From positions 1 to 37,117 of the IMG/VR virus record IMGVR_UViG_3300007735_000688: a DNA stretch of 37,117 nt. One strand, written 5' to 3'. The translations under genes were made by a program, and so were the position numbers. The stretch comes from a virus. Positions 1 to 6,373 of the stretch are shown piece by piece (within the stretch, counting starts at the first letter, position 1; each line of letters starts with the position of its first letter). Below the pieces are notes generated by a model, which did no database searches, was not told the origin of the DNA, and saw only the letters and a program-made list of their open reading frames with translations.

Positions 1-27
1 AGGCACTGCTTGTAGCTGACAGTTATA
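1..27. repeat. 27-bp direct repeat, copy 1 (half of an attC-like element)
   Basis: The first 27 bases of the window recur exactly at 36372-36398. The copies diverge immediately afterwards (A here, G there). The copy at 36372 is the right half of an imperfect palindrome, so this copy is a half site cut by the window edge. It ends in GTTATAAGC (22-30), which recurs at 303-311. Confidence 0.8.
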
Positions 28-241
28 AGCCATTTAAGTCGACCATCTCCAAAAATTCGTATTCATTCTTACTGTTAGGCGTATATTTCTGAATATAAAG
101 CGTTTTACAACTTATGTGCAAATTCAAATCATCAACTTTTACATTGTGCTTTTTTGCTAATTCTGAAAACAAACGGCTTATAACAGCACCTAAACAAGAT
201 GGCTGACTTTCGTTTTCTAATGGAGCTTTATCTGTACTCAT
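23..241 (-). CDS. hypothetical protein, 72 aa
   Basis: Small ORF of unknown function with no recognised domain. The start at 241 follows an A/T-rich leader like other starts in this window. The stop codon lies inside the 27-bp repeat, and the first ~22 codons lie within a long inverted repeat (176-311). The ORF therefore occupies most of a ~280-bp unit bounded by two GTTATAAGC boxes, as a gene cassette would. The protein is mixed charged/polar with no membrane segment. It could be a chance ORF, because it is embedded in repeats. Confidence 0.45.
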   Translation of the reverse strand: MSTDKAPLENESQPSCLGAVISRLFSELAKKHNVKVDDLNLHISCKTLYIQKYTPNSKNEYEFLEMVDLNGL

Positions 242-311
242 AAATTTGTTTTTTAAATTAAGTTTCGAGGTATTAATCAGCCACCTCGTTTAGCTGCAAA
301 GCGTTATAAGC
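176..311. repeat. long imperfect inverted repeat, attC-like
   Basis: The left arm is GCTTATAAC (176-184), 5 nt, then a 17-nt block (190-206). The right arm is a 17-nt block (277-293), 9 nt, then GTTATAAGC (303-311). The outer 9-mers are perfect complements. The inner 17-mers have two mismatches, both of which become G-U pairs in a minus-strand transcript. The loop is 70 nt. The R-spacer-L/L-spacer-R layout and the 136-nt size resemble integron attC sites, although the core GTTATAA does not fit the classical GTTRRRY. Confidence 0.6.
266..288. terminator. small hairpin CGAGGT/ACCTCG
   Basis: CGAGGT (266-271) and ACCTCG (283-288) form a 6-bp stem with an 11-nt loop. It overlaps the right arm of the larger inverted repeat, so the two folds compete. 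Thirteen bases (279-291) recur in inverse orientation in the terminator-like hairpin at 4733-4755. There is no good T-run, so a terminator role is weak. Confidence 0.3.
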
Positions 312-314
312 AAG

Positions 315-401
315 TTGTGGGGGATTGGATTCGAACCAATGCAAGTCCCAACCTTTTCATGTCATTCCTACCACAGGTCAATTACGGGAAACGCCCCACA
401 A
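315..401 (-). tRNA. tRNA-like element, non-canonical or degenerate
   Basis: Read on the minus strand, the ends pair as TTGTGGGG (401-394) with CCCCACAA (322-315). A textbook T-arm (ATTGG, loop TTCGAAT, CCAAT, carrying the GGTTCGAATCC box B) sits just before the 3' strand. The interior (~50 nt) gives no canonical D-arm and no 5-bp anticodon arm with a 7-nt loop. The best alternative is a GACCT/AGGTT stem with a ~20-nt loop. CCA is not encoded. This may be a decayed tRNA, a tRNA-like structure or an att-site remnant. No anticodon can be assigned. Confidence 0.4.
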
Positions 402-422
402 CTATACTTATAACACTTACCA

Positions 423-725
423 TCACTCCAAGTACACCACTAACTTATCTTGATTGCTTTCTTCCTCATCAATCTCAAAGACTCCCAATGGTACATTTTG
501 CGATATGGCAATATGAAATAACCGATGGTCACGAGATGACTTTGGAACACAGACTCTATAAGTCTTACCTTGATAGTCAATCGTTGGTCTTGTGATTGTC
601 AACACACCACCACGATACGATGTAAGCACCTCAGTAGTATGTTGAAAGAACGGATGTTGCGAAGTTACACGATAGCTATGCTGATTGGTGCTATACACTA
701 TCTTGATGCAGTTAGGAGGTGTCAT
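423..725 (-). CDS. hypothetical protein, 100 aa
   Basis: Small protein of unknown function. The sequence looks beta-rich, with a basic middle and an acidic C-terminus, and has no membrane segment. It begins inside the last codons of the exonuclease gene (4-bp overlap at 722-725), so it is translationally coupled to it and is the last gene of the early/recombination run. Position suggests an accessory to DNA recombination, but nothing in the sequence shows this. Confidence 0.7.
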   Translation of the reverse strand: MTPPNCIKIVYSTNQHSYRVTSQHPFFQHTTEVLTSYRGGVLTITRPTIDYQGKTYRVCVPKSSRDHRLFHIAISQNVPLGVFEIDEEESNQDKLVVYLE

Positions 726-1414
726 AGTGTAAGCGTATTATAATATTCTCTTGCCTTTATAATCTTTCCTTGTAACTTCTCCATTAAGATAGCGTCATAT
801 TCAAAGTTAAAGACCTTGATGCGCTTCTCAATAGGTAACTCAAGTATGATGTCATTATTCCGTTGAATCTGCTGACATTGTGCGATGTAATCTTCGTTCT
901 CATAATTGCGTCCAAACTTCCACGCAAGACGTTCGCATTCGGCAATAATCATATCCTTCGTGTTAGGCACAAGCGCATATATCAACCGATACTTATGCAC
1001 ACCAGTCAACTTCATATAGCATTGCGCTTGAACTTCATACATCGTAGTAGGTTCGGCTTCAAAGAACGTGCGTAATGACCACGAAGTCTTGATGTCTTCC
1101 ACCGCATCGCTAAGGATAATATCAGGTGTACCGATGATGAACTCATCTTGCAACTTCTCACGATTCTTGGTTCTAAACGCACCACCAAGCACATCTTGAA
1201 CCAACTGCATCGAATCTTGCTCCATCGCAAGACCTTTGTCCATATACTCGTTATTCACGAACTCACGATAGCCGTATTCACCTTGTAGCCACATTGATTC
1301 GACCAATGTCTTAGCCGTTGCCGACAAGTTTCCTGCGTCTTTATCCGCTTTTAATTTCGGTTCAGTTAGTAATGCACCCACACCACTACATCTGAATAGT
1401 AATTGATTATCCAT
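722..1414 (-). CDS. YqaJ/lambda-exonuclease-like nuclease (PD-(D/E)XK)
   Basis: Probable 5'-3' dsDNA exonuclease that makes the single-stranded tails used by the annealing protein encoded just upstream. Visible motifs are E65 in GLAMEQDSM, D98 in GTPDII, the D107-I-K109 catalytic pair in VEDIKTSW, and Q129 in YEVQAQCYM. Their order matches YqaJ/lambda exonuclease folds. The catalytic pair is DxK rather than the more common ExK. At 230 aa the size fits the family. It overlaps the Rad52-like gene by 8 bp, giving a classical two-component recombinase operon. The family call is confident; the exact substrate is inferred. Confidence 0.8.
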   Translation of the reverse strand: MDNQLLFRCSGVGALLTEPKLKADKDAGNLSATAKTLVESMWLQGEYGYREFVNNEYMDKGLAMEQDSMQLVQDVLGGAFRTKNREKLQDEFIIGTPDIILSDAVEDIKTSWSLRTFFEAEPTTMYEVQAQCYMKLTGVHKYRLIYALVPNTKDMIIAECERLAWKFGRNYENEDYIAQCQQIQRNNDIILELPIEKRIKVFNFEYDAILMEKLQGKIIKAREYYNTLTL

Positions 1415-2093
1415 TTAATAACGCCTCCTTCGTATAGTATTGTGAAGTTAATCCAAGTGTTTGAGCAACATCACGAACTGATGTTAAGTCGCTAAGATTC
1501 AAGCAAGATTCGATGAACTTTGATACTCGTTCCTTCTCTTTGGCATCGTTAATCTTGTCATAGGATAGTAACTCCGTATCACCTGTAAAAGCTATCACAT
1601 CTTTGCGATTAAGGTTAGCACCGAACAAGTCACCGAAGTGGTCACAAGCATCCTTGATAGCGATTGTCTTTGCGATTGGTAGTGCCATCATTACCGCACC
1701 CTTGCCCACGTTTGACATATCCATTTGCAATGAACCGCTACCTGCTTTGGTTTGTAATTCCTGCGCACCTACACCATCGTGGAACTCCATTGTGTTAGTG
1801 GCAGGATTAAGATAATGAACCCTAACTGTCACCTCAACCGCATTCATCAACATCCCAGTCTTCAAGACCTCAATAGAATACTTTTTAAAGCATCTACGAA
1901 GCAGATATTCGACCTTATCAATAGGCAAGTAGTTATAACCCTTGATGAATGGATGTTGTTTAACCCAAGCCGTTGGTGGCGGTGTAGCAAGTACCACATT
2001 GAGTTGCTCAAGTGGTATTGCTACGTCTAATTGTTTAAATAGCGAAGTGATAGTCGGCTTAGTTGCCTTGACTAAGTTAGTATTATTACTCAT
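1407..2093 (-). CDS. Rad52/22-like single-strand annealing protein
   Basis: Probable ssDNA annealing protein (SSAP) acting with the downstream exonuclease. The 228-aa sequence has the Rad52-family pattern: YNYLPIDKVEYLLRRCFKKY near residue 53, a beta-rich HYLNP/EFHDGVGA segment, and KGAVMMALPIAKTIAIKDA followed by HFGDLFGANLNR. The C-terminal ~50 residues are helical and probably a partner-interaction region. It starts inside the end of the preceding small gene (8-bp overlap). Pairing with a PD-(D/E)XK exonuclease strongly supports a phage recombination or end-repair role. Confidence 0.78.
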   Translation of the reverse strand: MSNNTNLVKATKPTITSLFKQLDVAIPLEQLNVVLATPPPTAWVKQHPFIKGYNYLPIDKVEYLLRRCFKKYSIEVLKTGMLMNAVEVTVRVHYLNPATNTMEFHDGVGAQELQTKAGSGSLQMDMSNVGKGAVMMALPIAKTIAIKDACDHFGDLFGANLNRKDVIAFTGDTELLSYDKINDAKEKERVSKFIESCLNLSDLTSVRDVAQTLGLTSQYYTKEALLNG

Positions 2094-2346
2094 TGTTACC
2101 TCCTTCTGCTAATGTGTCGGCATAAATCTCACTCCAAATAATGTCACGGAATATTGCATCCTCAAGTCTGAAGTGTTCGATAAGGTGAGTGATGTCGAAT
2201 ACAACATCAACATTAAGCATTGTTCCTCTTTGCTCAAGTTCGGCAGATAATAATTCAACATCTCCGTTCTTGTCATAATTAACGGTTATTGTTAATAATT
2301 GCGGATTCTCTGCGGTTTCAATTTTGATTGTTTTTGTTAGTTTCAT
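2086..2346 (-). CDS. hypothetical protein, 86 aa
   Basis: Unknown protein directly upstream of, and overlapping, the annealase gene by 8 bp. The first ~30 residues look like beta strands (KTIKIETAE, LLTITVNYD); the rest is acidic and helical. No domain is recognised. Tight coupling suggests it belongs to the recombination operon. Confidence 0.7.
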   Translation of the reverse strand: MKLTKTIKIETAENPQLLTITVNYDKNGDVELLSAELEQRGTMLNVDVVFDITHLIEHFRLEDAIFRDIIWSEIYADTLAEGGNNE

Positions 2347-2408
2347 TGTGTATATAATTTTTGTAAAAGTAATTAATTTTTTAATACGAAATCATCGTTA
2401 ACTAAATA

Positions 2409-2483
2409 TTAGTAAATATCTTGGTTATCAGGATTACCCCATATCAGCAAAGCTAATAGAAGGATGAGTGCTATGACTAACAT
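2409..2483 (-). CDS. tiny membrane peptide, 24 aa
   Basis: A 24-codon ORF (begins MLVIALILLLALLIWG) that is almost entirely one transmembrane helix with a short polar tail. Its ATG overlaps the stop of the preceding gene by 7 bases. Other short membrane ORFs in this window sit at gene junctions the same way. It is too short to be sure; the coding claim rests on the coupling pattern and hydrophobicity. Confidence 0.4.
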   Translation of the reverse strand: MLVIALILLLALLIWGNPDNQDIY

Positions 2484-2755
2484 ACGTCAGTTGGTTGCGG
2501 TTCGTGATATTCCAAGTCACCCTTAGAACCTTGTTCGTCATCTAATCGTACCCAGTCTTCAGATAATGCTACTTTTGATGCAGTCCATTGACGATGTCCA
2601 TGTTTTAACTTCCAATATGCTACCAAGTCATCGTGTGTCTTCTCATCGGTAATGAGTCGGTTAATTATGAAGTCAATAACGGAATCCATTTGTTCGGTAG
2701 TTACGCAGGAATCTATCCAAGCAGAAACTATGTTGTAGTGTGTTGATGGTATCAT
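2477..2755 (-). CDS. hypothetical protein, 92 aa
   Basis: Unknown soluble protein, helical in the first half (DSCVTTEQMDSVIDFIINRL) and acidic at the C-terminus, with no recognised domain. It is part of the chain of overlapping early genes: its start overlaps the end of the upstream ORF by 4 bp. Confidence 0.65.
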   Translation of the reverse strand: MIPSTHYNIVSAWIDSCVTTEQMDSVIDFIINRLITDEKTHDDLVAYWKLKHGHRQWTASKVALSEDWVRLDDEQGSKGDLEYHEPQPTDVC

Positions 2756-2979
2756 TTGTTCAATGGTTTAAATGTGTAAATTAATGCTCGTCCAATGCTA
2801 TCCGTATATGTCATACTATCTGCCATATTCTTGTGGAACTCTTCCAAGTACATTGCCATCTCGTGTGGTTGCACTCCGTTTTCTTCTGCGGTTAGTTCGG
2901 CAATAGCTTCGATTCGTGATATGTCTTTATTCTTTGCCATATCAATAACAAGTGGATGGTTGATGTGTAAGTTAGTCAT
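2752..2979 (-). CDS. hypothetical protein, 75 aa
   Basis: Unknown helical, acidic protein. Tryptophan and cysteine are absent. It overlaps the upstream gene by 8 bp and the downstream one by 4 bp, consistent with one polycistronic early transcript. Confidence 0.65.
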   Translation of the reverse strand: MTNLHINHPLVIDMAKNKDISRIEAIAELTAEENGVQPHEMAMYLEEFHKNMADSMTYTDSIGRALIYTFKPLNK

Positions 2980-3232
2980 TGCCTACCTCCTCTTCTACTA
3001 TTCCGTCATTGAAGTGACCGAGATATGCTATGCCATCTTCTCTATTGTAATTGTAGGCGAACATTAGGTCAAATCCATCCCCATAATTCTTACATATGAG
3101 TTCGATATTATCCCACATAAAAGTAACGGCTCTCGCATTAAGAATACTTATTGATCCAATACTTTTCACGAACTCAATAGGCTTATTTTTTTGTATCGGT
3201 GTTGCCCCTCCGATGATTGTTACTTTAGTCAT
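2972..3232 (-). CDS. hypothetical protein, 86 aa
   Basis: Unknown protein with a beta-rich start (MTKVTIIGGATP) and an acidic tail (EEEVGND). Its ATG lies within the last codons of the 47-aa gene upstream (8-bp overlap). No catalytic motif is seen. Confidence 0.65.
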   Translation of the reverse strand: MTKVTIIGGATPIQKNKPIEFVKSIGSISILNARAVTFMWDNIELICKNYGDGFDLMFAYNYNREDGIAYLGHFNDGIVEEEVGND

Positions 3233-3368
3233 TTTTGATTAAGTGTTTAGTTAATAATTCTTTTTCGGTCTTACGGATAACTTTCTTATCCTTTTCATTC
3301 GCCACTCGGACGAATACGCCCATTAGCTGTGTTTTGTACTTTGGCTTTGCGCCTGTCTTTTTTGCCAT
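3225..3368 (-). CDS. small basic protein, 47 aa
   Basis: Short ORF starting MAKKTGAKPKYKTQLMGVFV, with about a dozen lysines. It could bind nucleic acid, but no domain is recognised. The start is preceded by a leader shared with the next gene upstream: an 18-bp direct repeat at 3370-3387 and 3575-3592. It ends 8 bp inside the next gene. The shared leader and the overlap support real coding. Confidence 0.55.
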   Translation of the reverse strand: MAKKTGAKPKYKTQLMGVFVRVANEKDKKVIRKTEKELLTKHLIKND

Positions 3369-3369
3369 T

Positions 3370-3387
3370 TTGTATGTTTTAGTTATT
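3370..3387 (-). repeat. 18-bp leader repeat, copy A
   Basis: Identical to 3575-3592. Each copy lies just before a start codon (at 3368 and 3567), and related AACTAA-containing leaders precede 3232, 4014 and 4253. It is probably a translation-initiation leader rather than a promoter, since it lacks a TAnnTTTG box. Confidence 0.5.
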
Positions 3388-3567
3388 GATGACTCGTTTA
3401 ATTCGTTCGCTTCCTATTTGCATATCCATCTCTTTTGTATCAAAGTAATGTCTGAAAACTTCATACCCAACAGTTCTCATTTTGTAGTTCTTTGTTCCAA
3501 ATTCCATTCCTGCAATTATTGGAAGTTTTACGTCTTTGTAAATTTTAGTTTTGATTCCTTGTAACAT
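3379..3567 (-). CDS. hypothetical protein, 62 aa
   Basis: Unknown small protein. The start chosen is the internal ATG (MLQGIKTKIYK) because it follows the conserved leader element. The longer ORF to 3621 would run through that leader and into the upstream small membrane ORF. The protein is basic, with no membrane segment or recognised fold. Confidence 0.55.
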   Translation of the reverse strand: MLQGIKTKIYKDVKLPIIAGMEFGTKNYKMRTVGYEVFRHYFDTKEMDMQIGSERIKRVINN

Positions 3568-3574
3568 TATGTAG

Positions 3575-3592
3575 TTGTATGTTTTAGTTATT
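3575..3592 (-). repeat. 18-bp leader repeat, copy B
   Basis: Second exact copy of the leader at 3370-3387. It lies 8 bases upstream of the chosen start codon of the 62-aa gene and helps to decide that start. Confidence 0.5.
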
Positions 3593-3695
3593 AAATATGT
3601 GAACTTGCTGCGATTATCCACATTCCGCAGTAGATGATGAATGTGACCATTATTACTTGAATGGCGATGATTGTGTAGATGAGTAGTTTACGCAT
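3591..3695 (-). CDS. small single-pass membrane protein, 34 aa
   Basis: Short ORF MRKLLIYTIIAIQVIMVTFI..., positively charged N-terminus followed by one ~24-residue hydrophobic helix. Its start overlaps the stop of the 108-aa gene by 8 bp, the overlap size seen repeatedly in this block. Function is unknown; small phage membrane proteins of this kind can act in exclusion or host takeover. Confidence 0.45.
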   Translation of the reverse strand: MRKLLIYTIIAIQVIMVTFIIYCGMWIIAASSHI

Positions 3696-4014
3696 TGGTT
3701 AAATTATTTGAAGTGATGAAATGGTCAAGACAATCTTGAACGCTTTGTGTCGCTTTGGTTGTTTGAAAAAATGTGCCGTTATCAACATAGCCATAAGACA
3801 CACGGCTAACGGTTACTAAGGTGCGTTCGGTGGTCAAAGATTTAGATAACTTCACCTTGTTGTTACCGCTTATATAAGTGTAACCTAATTCTCTTAGATC
3901 GTCAATACACTCTTTTTTTGTTTTGCAAATTCCTCCGATTGATTTGCCTTCATAAAAAGCACAATAAGTGCCGTTGTCAAATTTTGTTACTGATGCGAAT
4001 TTTTGATTGTTCAT
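3688..4014 (-). CDS. hypothetical protein, 108 aa
   Basis: Unknown protein. The N-terminal half has a beta-rich pattern with aromatic residues (DNGTYCAFYEGKSIGGIC) followed by a helix (TKKECIDDLRELGY). The leader before the ATG and the first residues (MNNQ) resemble those of the neighbouring 72-aa gene, indicating duplicated initiation signals. Confidence 0.65.
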   Translation of the reverse strand: MNNQKFASVTKFDNGTYCAFYEGKSIGGICKTKKECIDDLRELGYTYISGNNKVKLSKSLTTERTLVTVSRVSYGYVDNGTFFQTTKATQSVQDCLDHFITSNNLTNA

Positions 4015-4034
4015 TGTGTTAGTTTTTGATGTTA

Positions 4035-4253
4035 TTAATTGTTGTTGATTTCTTGTATTACTTGACCGTGAATAGTCACAATATCTAAATTATGCAATGT
4101 GGCAAAATTGTTTGCTTTTCTGTATAACCTATTAGCAGCAATTTGTTGCATCTTATTTTCGCATTTGTATGTATTCATTACTACTTTTGATTGTGCGATT
4201 TCACTTGAGATTAGTAATCTTTTTAATTCGATGTTTAATGCTTGATTGTTCAT
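4035..4253 (-). CDS. hypothetical protein, 72 aa
   Basis: Unknown helical, Asn/Gln-rich protein beginning MNNQ like its downstream neighbour. The start is preceded by an AAAAACTAACA-type leader shared with the gene at 4014. No recognised motif. Confidence 0.6.
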   Translation of the reverse strand: MNNQALNIELKRLLISSEIAQSKVVMNTYKCENKMQQIAANRLYRKANNFATLHNLDIVTIHGQVIQEINNN

Positions 4254-4281
4254 TTTGTTAGTTTTTATATTTGAAATTTAT

Positions 4282-4473
4282 TTAATATCCTCTTTTTATT
4301 AGTTGTGAAATTCTTTTAGCTGCACTATCAATATTTTTGTAGAATACGTTTTTTTCACCTATTACAATCCAAAATAAATTTTCAGAAGGTTTGCATACTG
4401 AATACCAATTTGCGCTTTCGTTTCCAAAGTTTTGACCTTTTAAAAGTGCTGATTTAATTTCTTGATTTTCCAT
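4282..4473 (-). CDS. hypothetical protein, 63 aa
   Basis: First gene of the early block. The start chosen is the ATG of MENQEIKSALL, because the longer ORF (to 4506) would begin inside the promoter -7 box. The middle is beta-rich and aromatic (WYSVCKP, LFWIVIGEKNVFY), followed by a basic C-terminal helix. Function unknown. Confidence 0.6.
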   Translation of the reverse strand: MENQEIKSALLKGQNFGNESANWYSVCKPSENLFWIVIGEKNVFYKNIDSAAKRISQLIKRGY

Positions 4474-4503
4474 TGTATAAATTTTTAAGTGTTTAATGAT
4501 ATG

Positions 4504-4511
4504 CAAATATA
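4504..4511 (-). promoter_or_regulatory. Bacteroidota-type promoter, -7 box
   Basis: On the minus strand this reads TATATTTG, a perfect TAnnTTTG box, about 30 nt upstream of the chosen start at 4473. No clear -33 TTG at the usual 19-20 nt spacing. It probably drives the early block from 4473 leftward. Confidence 0.6.
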
Positions 4512-4732
4512 ATATTATATTCTTGACATAACCTAATCTTTTTTTTCAACTTTTTAAAATTATGTAGTAAAATGTAGTATTTACGATACTTGTAGCGGTA
4601 AAATTATTTTTAAATTATGTAGCAATAATCAGAAATAATTGTATTTTCAATCGCAAATACAATAATATTTCAAGACCAACTTCGTAATAAATACTCATAT
4701 AAATACGTTACAAAATACACCCAAAAGCAAGT

Positions 4733-4752
4733 CACCTCGTAGAAACGAGGTG
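4733..4752 (-). terminator. terminator-like hairpin after the lysis/phosphoesterase genes
   Basis: CACCTCG and CGAGGTG form a perfect 7-bp stem around a 6-nt loop, 33 bp beyond the stop of the 34-aa gene. On the minus strand the stem is followed by ACTTGCTTTTGGG, only a modest T-run, so termination may be partial. Confidence 0.5.
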
Positions 4753-4784
4753 GCTCTTAAAATACACATATGAAAACAATCTTA

Positions 4785-4889
4785 CTATCTACTTAATAAC
4801 TCACGCATCAACTTGCGCAATCGTTCGGCTTCGGCTTCTATCAGTAATAACTTCTTCATCACCTTTGCTCTTTTTTCTTCGTTAGTCAT
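4785..4889 (-). CDS. small charged helical protein, 34 aa
   Basis: ORF MTNEEKRAKVMKKLLLIEAE..., a single amphipathic, highly charged helix. It starts 8 bp inside the end of the preceding gene and is the last gene before the terminator-like hairpin. Function is unknown. Confidence 0.5.
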   Translation of the reverse strand: MTNEEKRAKVMKKLLLIEAEAERLRKLMRELLSR

Positions 4890-5124
4890 CGGCAGTAGGG
4901 TCAAATAATTCGCTATACATCTCATCCACGCACATATCAATTATCTTAAAACAACGAGTAAGGATTCGGTTCTTCATTGCTCTACCTTCTGCGGTCATTG
5001 GATCGAGTTCTTGAACTGCTGATATTGCCCAGTAACTATTGGTAATATATTCACTATTCGTAGTAAACTCAACGATACCATCAGCAAATAATTCTTCTTC
5101 TTTTTCTTTTTCTTCGTCTGCCAT
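4882..5124 (-). CDS. acidic hypothetical protein, 80 aa
   Basis: The start chosen is MADEEKEKEEEL, one base after the metallophosphoesterase stop. The longer ORF to 5193 overlaps that gene by 68 bp and is unlikely. The protein is strongly acidic at both ends with a central helix containing cysteines. Function unknown. Confidence 0.6.
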   Translation of the reverse strand: MADEEKEKEEELFADGIVEFTTNSEYITNSYWAISAVQELDPMTAEGRAMKNRILTRCFKIIDMCVDEMYSELFDPTADD

Positions 5125-5125
5125 G

Positions 5126-6100
5126 TTACAACACTTTGCCGTTATAGATTCTAAAGTTGCGCAATGTATACTCCTTATCATCGTGAAGGTCAATGATGGC
5201 GAATCCGTGATTCCATTTGTTGATAGGTAACCACTTGGGAGTCAATCCGCATAGGCAACCTATAGACCAAGTTGTAATAATCTTACGGAAGATATCAGGT
5301 TCGGTGTGTTCACTTGTAGTATGACAATCACCTTTAACACACGAATGTTTTGCTTGGAGGAATAATCCTCTTGCAGCATTGACAGGATTGAATACACCTC
5401 GCCCAAATTCGTGTCCGTGAATGAATGGTAATCCGTTCATCACTACTAATCTCTTATCGCGAATAATCTCAACATCAGGAATTCTTCGTTTGATAATTGC
5501 CTCAAGACTAAACTCTTCAACGCCAACTAATTCGTGAGCCTTTTGATACAAGAACGAATCATATCTCTCTTCGTGGTTGCCAAACTTGAAATATATCTTA
5601 CATTTAAACGTCTGACGTATTACCTCTATAAACTCATTAAGCATATCCAACTCCTCGCTAAATCGTTTCTTGCGAGGGTCTTTCATAAAGTAACTTAGTT
5701 GATGGAAGTCAAGCAAATCACCATTGATAAACACGAAGTCAGGATTTTCTTTTTTGGCATAATCAAAACAAGCGGTAATGGCTTCATTGTTCTGATATGG
5801 AAGATGGACATCATTTATTATCAATCCTTTCTTGTGACCTGTCAAGTGATATACCTCAAACGATTCCTCATCAGATGGTGGTAACTTGTATGGATTCATT
5901 GGTCTGCTTTTTTCAACCTTGTGCGTAACTTTTGCTTTGTTACCATTCTTACCTTCAATGGCACGGAGTGAACTTCTTGCATCTTCAACATCTTTAAAAG
6001 TTAGATTGTTGGCATTGTACATAATACGAGCAAGTTTAGCTGTCGGCATTTCCATTCCGTATTCATCTCGGAACTTTCGTGCAATGTTTACTTTTGTCAT
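5126..6100 (-). CDS. calcineurin-like metallophosphoesterase
   Basis: Predicted two-metal phosphoesterase of 324 aa. All core motifs are visible: D97-x-H99 in IINDVHLPY, GD at 127-128 in FINGDLLD, GNHE at 174-177, H228/H230 in FIHGHEFG and a final GDCH at 257-260. The first ~60 residues are a separate helical, basic segment (MTKVNIARKFRDEYGMEMPT) of the kind seen in DNA-binding leaders, then a linker. The phage substrate is unknown; nucleic acid or nucleotide is plausible. It begins a new transcription unit after the terminator at 6118-6146. Confidence 0.8.
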   Translation of the reverse strand: MTKVNIARKFRDEYGMEMPTAKLARIMYNANNLTFKDVEDARSSLRAIEGKNGNKAKVTHKVEKSRPMNPYKLPPSDEESFEVYHLTGHKKGLIINDVHLPYQNNEAITACFDYAKKENPDFVFINGDLLDFHQLSYFMKDPRKKRFSEELDMLNEFIEVIRQTFKCKIYFKFGNHEERYDSFLYQKAHELVGVEEFSLEAIIKRRIPDVEIIRDKRLVVMNGLPFIHGHEFGRGVFNPVNAARGLFLQAKHSCVKGDCHTTSEHTEPDIFRKIITTWSIGCLCGLTPKWLPINKWNHGFAIIDLHDDKEYTLRNFRIYNGKVL

Positions 6101-6117
6101 TTGTGTATTTTAAAGTG

Positions 6118-6146
6118 AAAAGGGTGACGAATCTACGCCACCCCTT
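6118..6146 (-). terminator. Rho-independent terminator after the holin gene
   Basis: On the minus strand AAGGGGTG pairs with CACCCTTTT across a ~12-nt loop (one bulged G) and runs into a short T-tract. It lies 12 bp after the holin stop and 18 bp before the metallophosphoesterase start, so it closes the late/lysis unit. Confidence 0.6.
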
Positions 6147-6157
6147 ATAAGTCATTA

Positions 6158-6373
6158 CTACTTGTTGCCGTAAGCCTTGTATGCTGGGTTAATCCAATTA
6201 ATCAACACAGGTAAGTTAGCCACTATTCCTGCCGTCAATAACTTTTTAACCATAACCATATCAAAGCTGAATAAATCGTGACCATTGCTTAGTTCTACAA
6301 GCCACAAAGATAGGATAATAGTAGCGAATCCTTTTACGAATGTTCCGAACGGTGTTGTTAATGCTTTTTTCAT
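6158..6373 (-). CDS. putative holin, 71 aa
   Basis: Small membrane protein with a hydrophobic segment near residues 15-28 (FATIILSLWLVEL), a polar turn (SNGHDLFSFD), and a second hydrophobic segment near 46-60. Size, topology and position beside the endolysin match small phage holins, which release the endolysin to the wall. The ATG overlaps the stop of the preceding 59-aa gene (ATGA). Holin identity is inferred from topology and context. Confidence 0.6.
   Translation of the reverse strand: MKKALTTPFGTFVKGFATIILSLWLVELSNGHDLFSFDMVMVKKLLTAGIVANLPVLINWINPAYKAYGNK

Larger units (their letters stand above)
4474..4784. promoter_or_regulatory. 311-bp A/T-rich regulatory gap
   Basis: No credible gene. 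From right to left it holds the terminator-like hairpin (4733-4752), an A/T-rich stretch, two copies of AAATTATGTAG (4612-4622 and 4557-4567, 55 bp apart), a T8 tract near 4539-4546 and the promoter -7 box. The repeated 11-mers are candidate operator half-sites for early transcription. Confidence 0.5.

Noticed and set aside
317-595. 92-aa plus-strand ORF
   Set aside because: It overlaps the tRNA-like element and the minus-strand 100-aa gene; all supported genes run on the minus strand.
3370-3592. possible CRISPR array from the 18-bp repeat
   Set aside because: There are only two copies, each tied to a start codon, and the interval between them is coding sequence.
4474-4506. longer start for the 63-aa early gene
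   Set aside because: The first ATG lies within the promoter -7 box, upstream of a likely transcription start.
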